Source: an uncultured Clostridia bacterium (GTDB taxonomy: Bacteria; Bacillota; Clostridia; Lachnospirales; CAG-274). Taken from it: a DNA stretch of 64,000 bases. A model generated the notes under the pieces. That model searched no databases, was not told the DNA's origin, and saw only the letters and a program-made list of their open reading frames with translations. Location: NCBI GenBank assembly GCA_944384195.1, contig CALWSK010000013.1:1-64000 (forward strand). Direction: 5' to 3'. The position numbers and the translations under genes were made by a program. Positions 26,975 through 37,496 of this stretch are shown here, one piece after another. Numbering within the stretch: position 1 is the first letter of the stretch; every line of letters begins with the position of its first letter.

Positions 26975-29032
26975 ATGAAATTAGTAATTGCAGAAAAGCC
27001 AAGTGTAGGTAAAAGTATAGCTAATATTTTAGGAGCTAAAGAAAATAATAATGGATATTTAAAAGGTAATGGATATATAGTAAGTTGGTGTTTTGGTCAT
27101 TTAGTAACACTTGCACCACCAGAACACTATGATGAAAAATATAAAAAATGGAATATAGAAGACTTACCTATTATACCAGAAGACTTTTTATTAACAGTTA
27201 AAGAAGATACTAAAATACAGTTTTACTTGCTTAAAAAATTAATGAATAGTAATGATGTTGATGAAGTTATATGTGCTACTGATAGTGGGCGTGAGGGAGA
27301 GCTTATATTTAGGTATGTTTATGAAAAAGCTAATTGTAGTAAGCCTATAAAAAGATTATGGGTATCAAGCCTTACAGATGAAGCTATAAAAAATGGTTTT
27401 GAAAATCTAAAAAATGGAGAAGAATATTATAATCTTTATGAGGCAGGACTAAAAAGAAGTATAGCAGACTGGATAATAGGAATGAATGCCACAAGATTTT
27501 ATTCTTCTTTATATAATAATAAAATCAATGTTGGTAGGGTACAAACACCTACCCTTAACATTATAGTTGAAAGAGAAGATAAAATTAAAAACTTTATAAA
27601 AGAAAAATATTATGAAATATGTATTGAAAAAGATGAGTTAAAAGCTAAAACAGAAAAAATAACTTCTTTGGAACAAGCTAAAAATATAATTGAAATTATA
27701 AAAAATAATAGTCTTATTTGTGAAGAATATAAATCTAGTGAGAAAAGTAAAAGTCCTTGTAAACTTTATGATTTAACCACATTACAAAGAGAAGCTAATA
27801 ATATTTATGGATATACTGCTAATGAAACATTGGCTACTTTACAAGGCTTATATGAGAAAAAAATAGTTACATATCCTAGAACAGATAGTAAATTTATTTC
27901 TAATGATATGGAAAATGAAACAAAAGAAATATTAAATATATTGTATAATAAATTTGAATTTTTACAAAATGTAGAGCCTATATGTAATGTAGCTCAAGTA
28001 ATTAATAATGATAAAGTTACAGATCACCACGCTATATTGCCTACAAAATTAGTAAAAGATTTAGAATTTTCTTCTTTAAATGAGAAAGAACAAAATATAT
28101 TAAATTTAGTAATTAAAACACTTTTAATTGCTACAAATGAAAAATGTGTGATTAATGAAATAATTGGTGTATTAAAGTCTAGTAATGATATTAGGCTTAA
28201 TTTTAGTTATAAAAATATAATAAAAAAAGGTTATATTGAAATAGAAGAAAGATTTTCAAATAAAGAAAAACAATTTACAACTATCCCAACAATAGAAGAA
28301 GGACAAGAAATAACAGATTTTGTAATTTATTTAGAAGAAAAAGAAACGATCCCACCTAAAAGATTTACAGAAGATACATTACTTTCTGCTATGGAAAATG
28401 CAAGTAATGATGACTATAAGGAGCTTGAGGTAGAAGATATAGAAAAGAAAGGTTTAGGAACACCTGCAACAAGGGCTAGTATTATAGAAAGTTTAGTTAC
28501 TAATGGATATATTGAAAGAAAAGGAAAAAGTTTAATACCAACTGAAAAAGGTATAAATACTATAAAAATAGTAGATGAACAATTAAAATCTCCTAGACTT
28601 ACGGCAAATTGGGAAGTTAAATTACAACAAATAGAAAAAAATAATTATAGTCCAGATAAATTTTTAGATGAAATAATAGATTTTACAAAATCAATTATTG
28701 AAAATAAAAATATAGATGAAAATGTTGTTAAAAATTTAAAAAATAAAAGTAGACTAGAAAGTTTAGGGGTTTGTCCTATTTGTTCAAAAAATGTATATGA
28801 GTGGGATAAGACATTTTCTTGTGAAGATAAAGATTGTAGATTTGTTATATTTAAAAATTCAAAGTTTTTTACTGAAAAGAAAGCTAAAATAACAAAAGCT
28901 AAAGTAAAAGAATTACTTTCTAAAGGAAAAACAAAAATGAAATTTTATTCGGAAAAAGCTAATAAAGATTATGAGGCATATATTAAGTTAGACATAACAG
29001 AAAAATATATAAATTTTAAAATGGAGTTTTAA
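26975..29032 (+). CDS. topB: DNA topoisomerase III
   Basis: 685 residues, type IA topoisomerase. TOPRIM domain at the N-terminus with LVIAEKPSVGKSIA and the acidic motif ATDSGREGEL (about 101-110). The active-site tyrosine lies in KKIVTYPRTDSKFI (near residue 298). Domain IV and the GLGTPATRASIIESLVTNGYI block are present, and there is a C-terminal zinc-binding-like segment (CPICSKNVYEW and CEDKDC). Conjugative elements of the Tn1549 class carry their own TopB. Strong AAGGAGA site. Confidence 0.93.
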   Translation: MKLVIAEKPSVGKSIANILGAKENNNGYLKGNGYIVSWCFGHLVTLAPPEHYDEKYKKWNIEDLPIIPEDFLLTVKEDTKIQFYLLKKLMNSNDVDEVICATDSGREGELIFRYVYEKANCSKPIKRLWVSSLTDEAIKNGFENLKNGEEYYNLYEAGLKRSIADWIIGMNATRFYSSLYNNKINVGRVQTPTLNIIVEREDKIKNFIKEKYYEICIEKDELKAKTEKITSLEQAKNIIEIIKNNSLICEEYKSSEKSKSPCKLYDLTTLQREANNIYGYTANETLATLQGLYEKKIVTYPRTDSKFISNDMENETKEILNILYNKFEFLQNVEPICNVAQVINNDKVTDHHAILPTKLVKDLEFSSLNEKEQNILNLVIKTLLIATNEKCVINEIIGVLKSSNDIRLNFSYKNIIKKGYIEIEERFSNKEKQFTTIPTIEEGQEITDFVIYLEEKETIPPKRFTEDTLLSAMENASNDDYKELEVEDIEKKGLGTPATRASIIESLVTNGYIERKGKSLIPTEKGINTIKIVDEQLKSPRLTANWEVKLQQIEKNNYSPDKFLDEIIDFTKSIIENKNIDENVVKNLKNKSRLESLGVCPICSKNVYEWDKTFSCEDKDCRFVIFKNSKFFTEKKAKITKAKVKELLSKGKTKMKFYSEKANKDYEAYIKLDITEKYINFKMEF

Positions 29033-29214
29033 GTATGGATATTAGATTTAGTAAAAGTAATATAGATTTTAATCTTAGTACTAAATATTATAATAATAGG
29101 AATAAGATATAAAAAATAGTAAGATAAACGATAAGATTACCTAAGACAGGTATATCATATATAAAAGAATTTATTTTCAAAAACTAAAAGAAAATAATTA
29201 GAGGCGGGATTTAG

Positions 29215-32200
29215 ATGGATAAATACAGATTTACTTATGAAAATATAGAAAAGTCTATTCAAGAAACTAATAAAGAACAAAATATTTCTATTGCTAAAAA
29301 TATTAGTGAAAAAACTAGAAAGATAAATAGTTTAAAAAGTAAATATGAAGAAACATTAAATAGTTTAAATTCAAAAGAAGATTTTAAACTTTTATTAGAT
29401 ACAGCAATTAAATTTAATAAATATCCTTTCGATAACATTGTTTTAATACATAATCAAAATCCTAATGCAGAATTTTTAGCAACTTATGATGTATGGAATA
29501 ATAATGTTGGTAGATATATAAATAAAGGAGCAAAAGGTATAGGGGTTTTAGAAGTAGATAAACCTAATCCAACATATAGATATTTATTTGAATTAAAAGA
29601 TACAAATGGTAATGATTTAAGTTACAAAAAAGTCTTAAATTATAAATGGGAAGTAAAAGAAGAAGATAAAAACAATTTAATAAAAAATATAAACAAAAAT
29701 TTAGGAACAAACTATGAAAGTTTAAGGGAATATTTATATAGTAGAGCAGTAGAAGAAATAGCTAAAAAAGATGGGTATTTTGAAAATCTTGAAATAGATG
29801 AAGAAACTAAAAATAAAGCATATAATATAACAATTGAAAGTTTATTTTATATGTTATTAAAAAGATGTAGTTATGAAATAGACTTGCCAAATCATTTAGA
29901 TTTTGATAGTATAAAAAATATAGAATTATTTTCAAAAATAGGAAGTTTAGCAACAGATATAACAAGAGATGTATTAAAAGAGGTATTTATACAAGTTAAA
30001 ATACTTGAAAAAGAAAGAGCACGTAAAGGAGAACTAAAAAATGAACGAGAGATTACAAAAAGCTATGAAAAAAGCAATAGCAGAAGGAAAGACGATAGTA
30101 GAGCAAACGACAACAGGGGAAATGGAATACTTCGAGGACGAGATGACAGGAATATTATATCCAATATTGGAGATGGAGGAGAAAGAGATAGAAGCGAGCC
30201 AAATACCTTATGGAATGATGTGGAAAGATTATCTAATGGAGAACAAACGCCACGAGATAACAACATTAGTAATGACAGGGGAACTCAACAAGAGAATGCT
30301 AGAAATACAGGAAATGGCAGAGAACTACAAGGAGAAAATAGTGAAACAATTATTAGAGAAACAACCAATGCCACCGTCAGACAAGACATTAGAGAGAGTA
30401 TCACATCTAACACATATATACCAAATAGCAGAAGAGATGACAATCAAGGATATAATAGAGAAAGTAGTATAAATGATAATATAGAAGAAACACAAGAGTC
30501 TAATAAAGATTTAGGCTCTTTTTCTATTGAAGAAAAGCCTATTGAAGATATAGAAGAAATAGCACAAGAAGATAAGGTAAACTATATTAAAGCACATATA
30601 GGCACTATACTAGACTATGATGAAGATAAATATATAATTTATGGATATAATGATATTTTTAAAAAGGTGGAGATAACACTTATAAATGCTATATATCCTA
30701 TATTTAGAGATGAAAGTGTAGAAAATATATATAATGCTTTAAAAAGTCAAGTTGAAGAAAAAGAATTAACTTATGATGAATTAGATGAAGAAACTCAAAA
30801 TTATATTTATAGTGAAGAAGACAATCTATATGATGGTGGAGCTAAAACAAGAGCAAGAAAAAATATTGAAATAATAACATTATTAAAGAAAATAGAAGAA
30901 GAAGATAGACAAGCAACTACTGAAGAACAAAAAATATTAGCAGGTTATAATGGTTTTGGTGGTATTGCTAATGTATTATCTAATAAAATAGGTTTTGAAG
31001 ACGAATACAATGAATTAAAAAATATTTTAACAGAAGATGAGTTTAAATCGGCTAGAAAATCAACAACAACGGCTTTTTATACAGAACAAAAAATAGTACA
31101 AGCTATGTATAAAGCACTTGATAATTTTGGTTTTGAACAAGGTAAAATATTAGACCCTAGTATGGGAACAGGTAACTTTTTCTCTGTTTTACCTAATAAA
31201 ATGAAAAACTCTACTCTTTATGGTGTAGAACTAGATAGTATAACAGGAAGAATAGCAAGACAGTTATATCCAAACGCTAATATTAGCATACAAGGTTTTG
31301 AAGAAACAAATTATCCTAACAACTATTTTGATATAGCTATGTCAAATATACCTTTTAACAACTTACAAGTAAATGACCCTATTTATAATGAACATAACTT
31401 TAAAATACACGATTATTTCATAGCAAAAATGATAGATAAAGTAAAGCCAAAAGGTATTGTTGGTATTATTGCAACAAAAGGTGTACTTGATAAAAAAGAT
31501 ATTAGTTTAAGAGAATATGTAAATGAACGAGCCGAACTTGTAGGAGCTATAAGGATACCTAATAATGCTTTTAAACAAGTAGCAAATACAGAAGTTACAA
31601 CAGATATAATATTTTTTCAAAAAAGAGAGCAACCTTTATTAGAAATAGAAAATAATGCAAGGTGGCTTACTATCTCTGAAGACGCAAATGGAATACCTAT
31701 TAATAATTATTTTATTGATAATCCTCAAATGGTTTTGGGGGAAATGGTATTTGATAAAAGTATGTATGGTAATGAAAATTTAACTGCTTGTAAGCCTTTT
31801 GAAAATGCTAATCTTTATGAACTTTTAGATAATGCAATAGAAAATTTACATTGTACTTATAAACATTATGAAATAGAAAATCAGGAAGAAATAAAAGAAA
31901 CAATAAATATAGACAACAATATTAGAAATTTATCTTATGGGATAATTGATAATGAAATTTATTATAAAGAAAATAACCAATTAATTAAACAAGATATAAC
32001 AGGCAAAAAAGCTGAAAGACTAACAGGTTTAATAGGTATAAATGAGGCTTTAAGAGATATAATAGATTTTCAAACTAAAGATGAAATAATACAAAACTAT
32101 ACAACAGAACAATTTAATAATGAATTACAAAATAAAATACAAACTTTAAATGAAAAATATGATAAGTTTGTAGCTAAAAATGGTTATATAAATACTAAAG

Positions 32201-35200
32201 CTAATATTGGTGTATTTAGAAATGATATTAATTTTCCATTATTAATATCTATTGAAAAAGAAGCAAATGGAAAGTTTGAAAAAACAGATATATTTTATAA
32301 GCCAACAATAAAAATAAAAAGTGAAATAAAAGTTGAAAATGCAGAAGATAGTTTAAAAGTTTGCCTTAATGATTTAGGACGAGTTGATATTGAATATATG
32401 TCTAAACTTTATAATAAATCTAAAGATGAAGTAATAGAAGAATTAGGAAATAAAATATTTCAAGACCCTATACTTTATAATAAAGATAATATTTATATAG
32501 GCTATGTAACGGCAGATGAATACTTAACAGGATATGTAAAAGATAAATTAGCTATTGCAAGAGAAAAAGCAAGGGATTTACCTATATTTGAAAAGAATGT
32601 TAAAGCATTAGAAGAAGTACAACCTATACCATTAAAACCTAGTGAAATAGGCTTTACTTTAGGTTCAACTTGGATACCACCTAATATTTATAAAGAATTT
32701 ATAGATGATTTACTAGATATTAAAGGATATTCTAGTGATTATACAAAATTAAGTTATTTAGAACAAATAGGAGAATATCATATTGAAGGTAAAAGTTTAG
32801 GAAGTACAAAAGTAAATGAAACTTATGGTACAAAACGAATGAATGCACTTTCAATTATAGAAAATACATTAAATTTAAAACCTATTAGAATTAATGATAA
32901 AATAGAAGAAGCAGATAATAAAACAGGAGAGCTTAAAACTAGATATGTATTAAATCATAAAGAAACTATACTTGCAAAAGCTAAACAAGAAGAAATAAAA
33001 AATGAATTTGAAAAATTTATAACTAAAGATGAAAGAAGACTTGAATATTTAACTAATATTTATAATGAAAAATTTAATAACTTTGTTAGTAGGAAATATG
33101 ATGGTAGTAATCTTGAATTACCTAATATGTCTAAAGATATTACACTTAGAGATTATCAAAAAAATGTAATAGCAAGAGCTATTTATTCTAATTCAAATGT
33201 ACTTATAGCACACGAGGTTGGAGCAGGTAAAACCTTTAGTGCGATAGCTTCAATATATGAACAAAAAAGGCTTGGTATAGTAAAAAAGCCTTTAATTGTT
33301 GTACCTAATCATTTAACAAAACAATGGGGTAAAGAGTTTTTAAGGCTTTATCCTAATGCTAACATTTTAGTAGCTAGAAAAACTGATTTTGAAAAAGAAA
33401 ATAGACAAAAATTTATTTCTAAAATAGCAACGAATGATTTTGATGCAATAATTATGAGCCACTCAATTTTCGAAAAAATAAATATGTCTAAAAAAACAAG
33501 GCTTAATCAAATCGAAGAAGAAATAGAAAAGATTACAGAAAGTATAGAAGAGATATCTTCCACTATTGGAAGAAAAAGTGATTGGAGTATAAAGCAGTTA
33601 GAAATGCTTAAAAATAATTTAGAAGTAAAATACGAAAAATTATACAAAGAAAGTGAAAAAGATAACCATATAAATTTTGAAGAACTAGGAGTAGATAGTC
33701 TTGTAATAGATGAAAGTCATAGATATAAAAATAATTTTGTTTATACTAAAATGCAAAGAGTAGCAGGTATAAACACGAGTGCTAGTAATAGAGCAATGGA
33801 CGTGCATTTAAAAGCACAGTATATAACAGAATTAAATAAAGGAAAAGGAGTAATATACTTAACAGGAACACCTATTACAAATTCAATGAGTGAATTATAT
33901 GTTTTACAAAATACATTACAACCCAAAGATTTAGAGAAAAAAGGAATAAATAGTTTTGATAAATGGGTATCAACTTTTGGTATAGTTGAAGAAACAGATG
34001 AAATAAAGCCCGAAGGTACAGGATACCAAAAGAAAATGAGATTATCAAAATTTCATAACTTGCCCGAACTTATAAAAGTATTTAACAATATAGCAGATGT
34101 AAAAACGGCAGAAACATTAAACTTGCCACGTCCAACATTAAAAACAGGTAAAGAACAAATAATAAAGGCAGAGCTAACAGAAGAACAAAAATTGATAGTA
34201 GATTTACTTGTAGATAGAGCAGAAGATGTAAGAGCAGGTGTTGTAGACCCAGAAATAGATAACTTTTTAAAAATAACATTAGATGCTAGATTACTATCAA
34301 TAGACCCTAGAATATTAGATAGCGAAATACCTTATAATGCTAATACAAAGTTAAATTTATGTGCAAGAAAAGTAGCAGAAATATATCATCAAACAACAGA
34401 AAATAAAAGTACACAACTTATATTTTGTGATAGTGGAACACCTAAAGAAGATAAATTTAATTTTTATGATGCACTTAAAAAAGAACTTTTGGAAAATGGT
34501 GTTTCAAAAGATGAAATAGCTTATATACATAATGCTAAAACAGATGAACAAAAAGAAAAACTATTTGAAAAAGTTAGAAATGGAGAAATAAGGGTACTTA
34601 TAGGAAGTACAGAACGAATGGGAGTAGGTACAAATGTACAAAATAAACTTTACGCATTGCATAATCTCGATATACCGTGGCGACCAGACCAACTTACACA
34701 ACGAAATGGTAGAATATTAAGACAAGGTAATGAAAATAAAGAAGTAGAAATATTTAATTACATTACTGAAGGCTCATTTGATAGTTATTTGTGGCAGATT
34801 TTAGAAAATAAACAGAAATTTATTTCTCAAGTAATGACAGAAAAATCACCACTTAGAGCTTGTGATGATATAGATGAAGTTGTACTTAACTATGCAGAAA
34901 TTAAAGGACTTGCAATGAAAAATCCATTTATGAAAGAAAAAATGCAAGTAGAAACAGAAATAAATAAGTTAAATTTATTAAAAGGAAATTGGCTTGATGC
35001 TAAAGAAAGGTATAAGGATAAAATAGAAAAGTTGCCATTGAGAATAGAAAAGTTAGAAACATCTATAAAAGATATAAATTTAGATATAGAAACTTACAAA
35101 AATAATAAGCCTACTGATTTTGAAATAACATTAAATAATATTAAATTTAGTGATAGAGCAAAAGCTGGAGATTATTTTATGGAACTAAAATCTAAAATAG

Positions 35201-35838
35201 AAAAAGAAACAAATACTTCTAATATGCAAGAAATAGGAAGTTATGGAGGGCTAAAAGTAGGTTTTACAACAGAAATGGGAGTATCTAAACTATATTTAAT
35301 AGGCAATAAAACTTATGAAAAAGAGTTAGGTATATCAAGTATAGGAAATATTACAAGGTTAGAAAATTTAGCAAGTGATATAGAGAGCCAACTACCTATA
35401 TATGAAAATAGACTTAATGAAGTAAAAAAAGATTTAGAAAATTCAAAAGAGCAAATAAATAAGCCTTTTGAACAAGAAGAACGATTAGCTTATTTAATTC
35501 AAAGGAAAGTAGAAATAGACTACAATATAGAAAATGGTATAACAGAAGAAAAAAATCAAGAAGATTTAAAAATAGACAATAGTAGAGTTATTGAATCTAA
35601 TGAAATAAAAGAACCTATAAAAATAGAAAAAGTTGAAAAATTTATAAATGAGCAACTAGAAAATAACTCAATAGAAACTAAAATTGATATAAATCAAGGT
35701 AAAGATAAATTAAGTAAAGAAATATATAGTAGACTTTATCATTTTGGTAAAGATGTTTTAGATGGAAAAGAAGATTATTTAATATTAAAAGCTAATGGTT
35801 TTGATGACCTTGTATTAGAAAAAATAGATAATGATTAA
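29215..35838 (+). CDS. Giant ArdC-like / N6-methylase-like / SNF2 helicase protein (LtrC-like)
   Basis: 2,207 residues. Order: ArdC/LtrC-like N-terminal domain (about 40-260; NPNAEFLATYDVWNNNVGRYINKG in pieces); disordered R/N/D/G-rich linker (270-430); a methyltransferase-like domain (about 590-810) with motif I DPSMGTGNFF and SNIPF where active N6-methylases have NPPY; SNF2-type helicase (about 1310-1880) with Walker A HEVGAGKTFSA, VIDESHRYKN, and QRNGRILRQGN as motif VI; C-terminal coiled coils. This very large protein is typical of Firmicute conjugative elements, and its task in DNA transfer or protection is not known. The linker hosts an overlapping gene at 30041. GAGGCGGG before the ATG. 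Confidence 0.9.
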   Translation: MDKYRFTYENIEKSIQETNKEQNISIAKNISEKTRKINSLKSKYEETLNSLNSKEDFKLLLDTAIKFNKYPFDNIVLIHNQNPNAEFLATYDVWNNNVGRYINKGAKGIGVLEVDKPNPTYRYLFELKDTNGNDLSYKKVLNYKWEVKEEDKNNLIKNINKNLGTNYESLREYLYSRAVEEIAKKDGYFENLEIDEETKNKAYNITIESLFYMLLKRCSYEIDLPNHLDFDSIKNIELFSKIGSLATDITRDVLKEVFIQVKILEKERARKGELKNEREITKSYEKSNSRRKDDSRANDNRGNGILRGRDDRNIISNIGDGGERDRSEPNTLWNDVERLSNGEQTPRDNNISNDRGTQQENARNTGNGRELQGENSETIIRETTNATVRQDIRESITSNTYIPNSRRDDNQGYNRESSINDNIEETQESNKDLGSFSIEEKPIEDIEEIAQEDKVNYIKAHIGTILDYDEDKYIIYGYNDIFKKVEITLINAIYPIFRDESVENIYNALKSQVEEKELTYDELDEETQNYIYSEEDNLYDGGAKTRARKNIEIITLLKKIEEEDRQATTEEQKILAGYNGFGGIANVLSNKIGFEDEYNELKNILTEDEFKSARKSTTTAFYTEQKIVQAMYKALDNFGFEQGKILDPSMGTGNFFSVLPNKMKNSTLYGVELDSITGRIARQLYPNANISIQGFEETNYPNNYFDIAMSNIPFNNLQVNDPIYNEHNFKIHDYFIAKMIDKVKPKGIVGIIATKGVLDKKDISLREYVNERAELVGAIRIPNNAFKQVANTEVTTDIIFFQKREQPLLEIENNARWLTISEDANGIPINNYFIDNPQMVLGEMVFDKSMYGNENLTACKPFENANLYELLDNAIENLHCTYKHYEIENQEEIKETINIDNNIRNLSYGIIDNEIYYKENNQLIKQDITGKKAERLTGLIGINEALRDIIDFQTKDEIIQNYTTEQFNNELQNKIQTLNEKYDKFVAKNGYINTKANIGVFRNDINFPLLISIEKEANGKFEKTDIFYKPTIKIKSEIKVENAEDSLKVCLNDLGRVDIEYMSKLYNKSKDEVIEELGNKIFQDPILYNKDNIYIGYVTADEYLTGYVKDKLAIAREKARDLPIFEKNVKALEEVQPIPLKPSEIGFTLGSTWIPPNIYKEFIDDLLDIKGYSSDYTKLSYLEQIGEYHIEGKSLGSTKVNETYGTKRMNALSIIENTLNLKPIRINDKIEEADNKTGELKTRYVLNHKETILAKAKQEEIKNEFEKFITKDERRLEYLTNIYNEKFNNFVSRKYDGSNLELPNMSKDITLRDYQKNVIARAIYSNSNVLIAHEVGAGKTFSAIASIYEQKRLGIVKKPLIVVPNHLTKQWGKEFLRLYPNANILVARKTDFEKENRQKFISKIATNDFDAIIMSHSIFEKINMSKKTRLNQIEEEIEKITESIEEISSTIGRKSDWSIKQLEMLKNNLEVKYEKLYKESEKDNHINFEELGVDSLVIDESHRYKNNFVYTKMQRVAGINTSASNRAMDVHLKAQYITELNKGKGVIYLTGTPITNSMSELYVLQNTLQPKDLEKKGINSFDKWVSTFGIVEETDEIKPEGTGYQKKMRLSKFHNLPELIKVFNNIADVKTAETLNLPRPTLKTGKEQIIKAELTEEQKLIVDLLVDRAEDVRAGVVDPEIDNFLKITLDARLLSIDPRILDSEIPYNANTKLNLCARKVAEIYHQTTENKSTQLIFCDSGTPKEDKFNFYDALKKELLENGVSKDEIAYIHNAKTDEQKEKLFEKVRNGEIRVLIGSTERMGVGTNVQNKLYALHNLDIPWRPDQLTQRNGRILRQGNENKEVEIFNYITEGSFDSYLWQILENKQKFISQVMTEKSPLRACDDIDEVVLNYAEIKGLAMKNPFMKEKMQVETEINKLNLLKGNWLDAKERYKDKIEKLPLRIEKLETSIKDINLDIETYKNNKPTDFEITLNNIKFSDRAKAGDYFMELKSKIEKETNTSNMQEIGSYGGLKVGFTTEMGVSKLYLIGNKTYEKELGISSIGNITRLENLASDIESQLPIYENRLNEVKKDLENSKEQINKPFEQEERLAYLIQRKVEIDYNIENGITEEKNQEDLKIDNSRVIESNEIKEPIKIEKVEKFINEQLENNSIETKIDINQGKDKLSKEIYSRLYHFGKDVLDGKEDYLILKANGFDDLVLEKIDND
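30041..30472 (+). CDS. tnpV: TnpV-like protein overprinted inside the helicase gene
   Basis: 143 residues in the +1 frame relative to the giant gene, entirely inside the region encoding its linker (host residues about 276-420). AAAGGAG lies 9 bp before the ATG. The middle (IPYGMMWKDYLMENKRHEI, TTLVMTGELNKRMLEIQ, EMAENYKEKIVKQL) follows the TnpV pattern of mobile-element proteins (YG-x-x-R/K-YL, LLLTGKLN-x-x-L-x-EI). The overlapping host residues are low complexity, as expected when a second frame dictates composition. Function of TnpV is unknown despite the transposon name. Confidence 0.72.
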   Translation: MNERLQKAMKKAIAEGKTIVEQTTTGEMEYFEDEMTGILYPILEMEEKEIEASQIPYGMMWKDYLMENKRHEITTLVMTGELNKRMLEIQEMAENYKEKIVKQLLEKQPMPPSDKTLERVSHLTHIYQIAEEMTIKDIIEKVV

Positions 35839-35877
35839 TATTCTCTTGCCCATTATTCAACTTTAAATGGGGACGCA

Positions 35878-36231
35878 ATGAGAAGTCCTGAAATAACATT
35901 TAAAATTGAAAATGAAAAAGTAGAACCTAAAAGTTATTTAGATGATTATATAGGAGAATATCAAGACTATGAAGAAATAAAAGAAAGCCCTAAACTATTG
36001 TTAGAAATAAAAGAATTTTTAAATGATTGGCTTAAAAATATAACAGAACAGTTTAAAAATGCAATAGAAAATTTAAAAAATAAAGGAAATGAAATACAAT
36101 CAACTAATATAGTTAAAGAAATAAAATATGAAGAAAAAGTTGTTGTTGAAAGTAATATTTATGATGAAAAAGATATGCCAGTAGAGAAAATAAGAGAAAT
36201 GTATCCAAAAGGTACAGTTATAATGCTTTAA
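35878..36231 (+). CDS. ICE accessory protein ending in a partial DUF4314 domain
   Basis: 117 residues, acidic, with no membrane helix. The last 15 residues (EKIREMYPKGTVIML) look like the first strand region of a DUF4314 domain. The rest of that domain is encoded in the same frame just downstream at 36250, after two TAA codons (36229 and 36238). Either a once single protein was split by nonsense mutations, or two separate products are made. Follows the giant helicase gene by 39 bp. Confidence 0.65.
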   Translation: MRSPEITFKIENEKVEPKSYLDDYIGEYQDYEEIKESPKLLLEIKEFLNDWLKNITEQFKNAIENLKNKGNEIQSTNIVKEIKYEEKVVVESNIYDEKDMPVEKIREMYPKGTVIML

Positions 36232-36249
36232 AATATGTAAGGAGAAAAT

Positions 36250-36450
36250 ATGCCAAAAGGTTTAGTTGGATTTGTAAAAGGGGTTGATGATAAAGGACAA
36301 ATACAAATGTTATGGCAAAATGGAAGTAGTTTGGCTTTAAATGTAAAATTAGATAAATTTACTGTTTTAGGAAATGAACAAAATAATAACCGAGAAAGTA
36401 AAGAAGTAGAGCAAGTAGTTGATTATGAGCAAGATATGGAGGAAATATGA
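36250..36450 (+). CDS. DUF4314 domain protein (C-terminal half)
   Basis: 66 residues. MPKGLVGFVKGVDDKGQIQM then LWQNGSSLALNVKLDKFTVL is the core of DUF4314, a small domain common in conjugative elements. It lacks the N-terminal strand, which is present at the end of the previous gene in the same frame. An AAGGAG site 5 bp before this ATG would allow re-initiation, so the half may still be made. The stop overlaps the next start by 4 bp. Confidence 0.75.
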   Translation: MPKGLVGFVKGVDDKGQIQMLWQNGSSLALNVKLDKFTVLGNEQNNNRESKEVEQVVDYEQDMEEI

Positions 36451-37433
36451 TAAATAATAAATATCCTTTTACAGAAGAACAAATAAAAGAAGTTTTTGAA
36501 ACGAGCCTTGTTGATTTTGCTATTAGAAATGGATTTAAATTAAAAGAAAGTGATAGGAAAACATTTAAAGTTGAAAATATGGGTGGTTTATTTATTTTTA
36601 AAAATGGTAAAGGCTTTTATCATTTTACAACAGGAATTAAAGGAAATATAATAGATTTTGCAAAAGAATATTTAGGAATGGACTTTAAACAAGCAGTAGA
36701 AAATATTTTAGGAATTAGAGCTTATGGAAACGTAAGCTCTTTTTATATACACAAAGAAAAAGAAAAAAAGCCTTTTAAGTTACCACCAAAAGCCGAAAAC
36801 TTTAATAGAGTAATAAACTATTTAGTAAATATAAGAAAAATAAATAAGGAAATAGTAAATTTATTTATGCTTGAAAATAAAATATATCAATCTAAAGAAA
36901 TAACCAAAAAAGGTATATTTTATAATTGTGCATTTGTAGGATATGATGAAAATAATATCCCTAGATATTGTAGTTTAAGAAGCCCATCATCTAAAAGTAA
37001 TTTTAGGCAAGATATAGAAAGTAGTGATAAAAACTACGGCTTTAGTTTTAAAGGTAAAAATAATATATTATATGTTTTTGAGAGTCCAATTGATTTATTA
37101 AGCCATATGACATTATTTAAACTAGAGGGTAAAATTGACTGGAAACAAGATAATAGATTATCTTGTGGAGGACTGTTTAATATGGCAATAGATACATATT
37201 TAAAAGAACATAAAAATATAGAGTATATAGTATTTGGATTTGATAATGATTTTGATAAAAAAGAAAACTACGGACAAGATAAGGCAAAAGAATTTGGAAG
37301 AATGTATAAAGAACAAGGGTATAAATGCCTCATACATAAGCCTACAAATAAAGACTTTAATGATGATTTAGTAAAGTTAGTTACAAAACAACAATATTTA
37401 AAGGAAAAATTAGAAGATATGTTTGAAAGATAA
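36447..37433 (+). CDS. DUF3991/TOPRIM primase-like protein
   Basis: 328 residues. The N-terminus (about 15-95) resembles the DUF3991 region with FKVENMGGLFIFKNGKGFYH and GNIIDFAKEYLGMDFKQAVE, similar to a primase zinc-binding region but without cysteines. The TOPRIM-like domain (about 205-310) has LYVFESPIDLLSHMTL and EYIVFGFDNDFD as glutamate and DxD motifs. Tn1549-class elements carry this gene next to DUF4314. Possible role in primer synthesis after transfer; not shown. The start overlaps the DUF4314 stop. Confidence 0.82.
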   Translation: MINNKYPFTEEQIKEVFETSLVDFAIRNGFKLKESDRKTFKVENMGGLFIFKNGKGFYHFTTGIKGNIIDFAKEYLGMDFKQAVENILGIRAYGNVSSFYIHKEKEKKPFKLPPKAENFNRVINYLVNIRKINKEIVNLFMLENKIYQSKEITKKGIFYNCAFVGYDENNIPRYCSLRSPSSKSNFRQDIESSDKNYGFSFKGKNNILYVFESPIDLLSHMTLFKLEGKIDWKQDNRLSCGGLFNMAIDTYLKEHKNIEYIVFGFDNDFDKKENYGQDKAKEFGRMYKEQGYKCLIHKPTNKDFNDDLVKLVTKQQYLKEKLEDMFER

Positions 37434-37496
37434 TAATTTGATTAAAATTTAAAATTATGATATAATTTAACAAAATTATATTTTAGAGGTTAAAAA

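Noticed and set aside
29035..29112. 25-codon frame between topB and the giant helicase gene
   Set aside because: No ribosome site and no recognisable family; probably a remnant or chance frame.
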